Below the pieces are notes generated by a model. It had not been told where the DNA came from and searched no databases. It saw only the letters and a list, made by a program, of their open reading frames with translations. A stretch of DNA of 64,000 nt. Source: Hydrogenophilales bacterium. GTDB taxonomy: Bacteria; Pseudomonadota; Gammaproteobacteria; Burkholderiales; Eutrophovitaceae. Position numbers and translations under genes: made by a program. Position 1 is the first letter of the stretch. Every line of letters begins with the position of its first letter. Location of the stretch: contig CACKOO010000004.1 in NCBI GenBank assembly GCA_902601765.1, positions 1 to 64,000 on the forward strand, read 5' to 3'. This document shows positions 62,462 through 64,000 of the stretch, one piece after another.

Positions 62462-63470
62462 TTAAATTTTTATATTTGGTGTTTTTTATATATTCCCGAA
62501 GCGCTATTTTTGGTGTAGAGCTTTTTCCTAAACGATCATGGATAGCCAACCATTCGTTTTTGTAAGGAGGTTCCTCAACCGCAATTAGGCTACATCCAGA
62601 ATTATCAAGCCTACGCAACAAAGAATAAAGATTTTTAGCATACTGTCGTGGACCGTGGGGTGCCGCCTGCCAGACGGCCGCTCCCGAAAACGGTGGTCTA
62701 ACAGACCTACCCAGCACGGCGACCGGAATGCCACTAGTTTGTGAATGTAAAAATTTTTCTAATCGGTCTCTATAAATAACTGTTAACGGGATGACAGGTG
62801 CATAATGAACTGGGCAAGATCCTGGTGCTTTTTTTCGTTCTGATTCCTCAGCTAAGGTAATATCCAATCCCAAAGCTAAGCTAATTTGCCTTTGATCAAT
62901 CATTCCTGGCCGCAAAATTACTGGCACCTCCCTACTTACATCCACAATAGTCGATTCGATACCTATGGGGCATGTTTCACCCTTTATGATGATGTCAACT
63001 TTACCACCTAGTTCTTGGAACACATCCTGTGGAGACGTCGGCGACAATCTACCAAAACGATTAGCTGACGGCCCGACAATACCTCCCCCCAAACCATTAA
63101 TAAGCTCTCTCGCTATCGGATTAGAAGGGACTCTGATCGCTATCGTATCCTGTTCCCCACAAAAGTGCCTCGCTACCTCTCCTTTCGATTTAAACACAAG
63201 AGTTAATGGTCCTGGCCAAAACTTCTCTCCTAAAACTCGTGCAACAGGCGGTATATTTGCAACCCAGCGGTCTGCCTTGTCCAAACCGGAAAGGTGTAAA
63301 ATTAACGGATGATTTCTAGGACGGCCCTTCGCTGCGTAGACTCGATTAACAGCACTGGGAGATGTTGCATCAGCCCCCAAGCCAAAAACGGTTTCCGTTG
63401 GAAACCCCACTATTCCTCCGGTTTTTAAACAATTTATAGCTTGTTGAATCTGCTTCTCTAGTGTCGTCAT
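62433..63470 (-). CDS. L-threonylcarbamoyladenylate synthase (Sua5/TsaC)
   Basis: Makes threonylcarbamoyl-AMP for t6A37 of ANN-decoding tRNAs. 345 residues, i.e. the long Sua5 form: a YrdC domain (GGIVGFPTETVFGLGADA, AKGRPRNHPLI, FWPGPLTLVF, VRVPSNPIA-like IRVPSNPIA, GPSANRFGRLSPT) and a C-terminal Sua5 Rossmann-like domain starting near GSCPVHYAPVIPL. Downstream of purC by 60 nt. Confidence 0.95.
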   Translation of the reverse strand: MTTLEKQIQQAINCLKTGGIVGFPTETVFGLGADATSPSAVNRVYAAKGRPRNHPLILHLSGLDKADRWVANIPPVARVLGEKFWPGPLTLVFKSKGEVARHFCGEQDTIAIRVPSNPIARELINGLGGGIVGPSANRFGRLSPTSPQDVFQELGGKVDIIIKGETCPIGIESTIVDVSREVPVILRPGMIDQRQISLALGLDITLAEESERKKAPGSCPVHYAPVIPLTVIYRDRLEKFLHSQTSGIPVAVLGRSVRPPFSGAAVWQAAPHGPRQYAKNLYSLLRRLDNSGCSLIAVEEPPYKNEWLAIHDRLGKSSTPKIALREYIKNTKYKNLSGKLHDPVK

Positions 63471-63530
63471 CTTACGTTAGTATTTTTTAAACTGACTGAT
63501 ATTTTACCCTCAGATAACATTTGGTGCACT

Positions 63531-64000
63531 TCATGAGTCGTTACATACGATATTTAGTGCTTCTAAATATTTTTCTTTAGTTTGTTCGACAATTATTTGG
63601 GGAAGTTTAGGAGCGCTTGACGTTTTATCCCATCCCTGCCGATCTAACCAATCTCGAACAAACTGCTTGTCAAAAGATGGCGGGGAACAGCCGAGTACAA
63701 CTCTGCCTGATGACCAAAACCTTGAGGAATCGGGAGTCAATATCTCATCGATCAAAACTAGCTGGTCTTGATTATCTAATCCGAATTCAAACTTGGTATC
63801 CGCAACAATTATTCCCTTTTCTATACAATGCTCCCAAGCTTTAGTGTAAAGCAATATGGATTTTTGTTTTATCTCGGTCGCCCTTTCAGAGCCCACGATT
63901 TCTCTCATTTTTGCAAAAGCTATGTTTTCATCGTGACTTCCTAAAGAAGCTTTTGTAGAAGGAGTGAAAATTGGTTTACTAAGCTTTTCACCTAAGTTTA
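63531..64000 (-). CDS. purC: SAICAR synthetase, C-terminal part (partial, cut by window end)
   Basis: Phosphoribosylaminoimidazole-succinocarboxamide synthase of purine synthesis. The frame remains open to the window edge; the visible part runs from LGEKLSKPIFTPSTKASLGSHDENI through IIVADTKFEFGLD, DEILTPDSSRFW and FDKQFVRDWLDRQGWDK, all hallmark blocks. The N-terminal ATP-binding half is beyond base 64000. Upstream of sua5 on the same strand. An in-frame ATG at 63908 lies mid-protein and is not the start. Confidence 0.96.
   Translation of the reverse strand, partial: NLGEKLSKPIFTPSTKASLGSHDENIAFAKMREIVGSERATEIKQKSILLYTKAWEHCIEKGIIVADTKFEFGLDNQDQLVLIDEILTPDSSRFWSSGRVVLGCSPPSFDKQFVRDWLDRQGWDKTSSAPKLPQIIVEQTKEKYLEALNIVCNDS

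Noticed and set aside
1..64000. CRISPR arrays, insertion sequences, tRNA or rRNA genes
   Set aside because: No regularly spaced repeats, transposase genes, cloverleaf-like segments or ribosomal RNA stretches were noticed while reading; a tRNA and RNA-family scan would be needed to exclude them fully.

Overview
The window reads as a gene-dense, AT-rich stretch of a Gram-negative proteobacterial chromosome, most likely from a betaproteobacterium, perhaps a planktonic one with a compact genome. The Gram-negative assignment rests on LPS and outer-membrane genes (lptD, surA, two lpxL/htrB acyltransferases). The betaproteobacterial assignment is inferred from recalled gene neighbourhoods: cytochrome c4-engB-hemB; thiE-hemL beside rubredoxin; metK with two acyltransferases, dapF, DUF484, xerC, hslVU; and midA-pteridine reductase-folB-ttcA. 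I see no rRNA, tRNA, insertion sequence, prophage or CRISPR array. Coding density is very high, with many 1-30 nt overlaps and few spacers above 200 nt.

Layout. 1-6.7 kb: PBP1A fragment, haem genes hemB and hemL, engB, cytochrome c4, thiE, rubredoxin, glyoxalase I. 6.7-13.4 kb: ksgA-surA-lptD on the minus strand, diverging from the muramate-recycling pair amgK-murU and a PaiB-like gene. 13.4-20.6 kb: pepP, ubiH, fis, purH, purD, a hemF interrupted by a 14-G run, pseudoazurin. 20.7-25.4 kb: a complete branched-chain amino-acid type ABC transporter (livJHMGF). 25.6-32.2 kb: small cytochrome c, atypical SDR, ubiA, recG, ridA, kup. 32.6-40 kb: an alphaproteobacterial-looking rpsD, lgt, aroE, a TonB-like protein, yqiA, mpl, a DhlA-like haloalkane dehalogenase, midA. 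40-43.4 kb: pteridine reductase, folB, ttcA, serine-glyoxylate aminotransferase. 43.4-52.7 kb: ahcY (with a possible leader pseudoknot), metK, two lpxL, dapF, DUF484, xerC, hslVU. 52.7-55.1 kb: ergothioneine genes egtD and egtB, divergent. 55.4-62.5 kb: a complete nickel-pincer-nucleotide operon (larA-larC-larE-larB) diverging from a pentonate-type IlvD/Edd dehydratase, with a GlcG-like protein and a cupin at the edges. 62.4-64 kb: sua5/tsaC and the C-terminal part of purC.

How the parts connect. Peptidoglycan recycling appears twice (amgK-murU and mpl). The SAM/methyl cycle is represented by metK and ahcY, with SAM users egtD, ksgA and midA. Haem synthesis (hemB, hemL, hemF) sits close to c-type cytochromes. 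The most interesting block is the lar locus: the cofactor pathway is complete, but its LarA belongs to a divergent branch and faces a sugar-acid dehydratase, suggesting a racemase or epimerase acting on an aldonate or another 2-hydroxy acid.

A second theme is start-codon use. Many genes appear to start with TTG, and ksgA and the PaiB-like gene have no ATG, GTG or TTG in frame upstream of their conserved N-termini, implying CTG and ATT (or ATA) starts. Coordinates of starts are reasoned from ribosome-binding sites and family N-termini and are less certain than stops.
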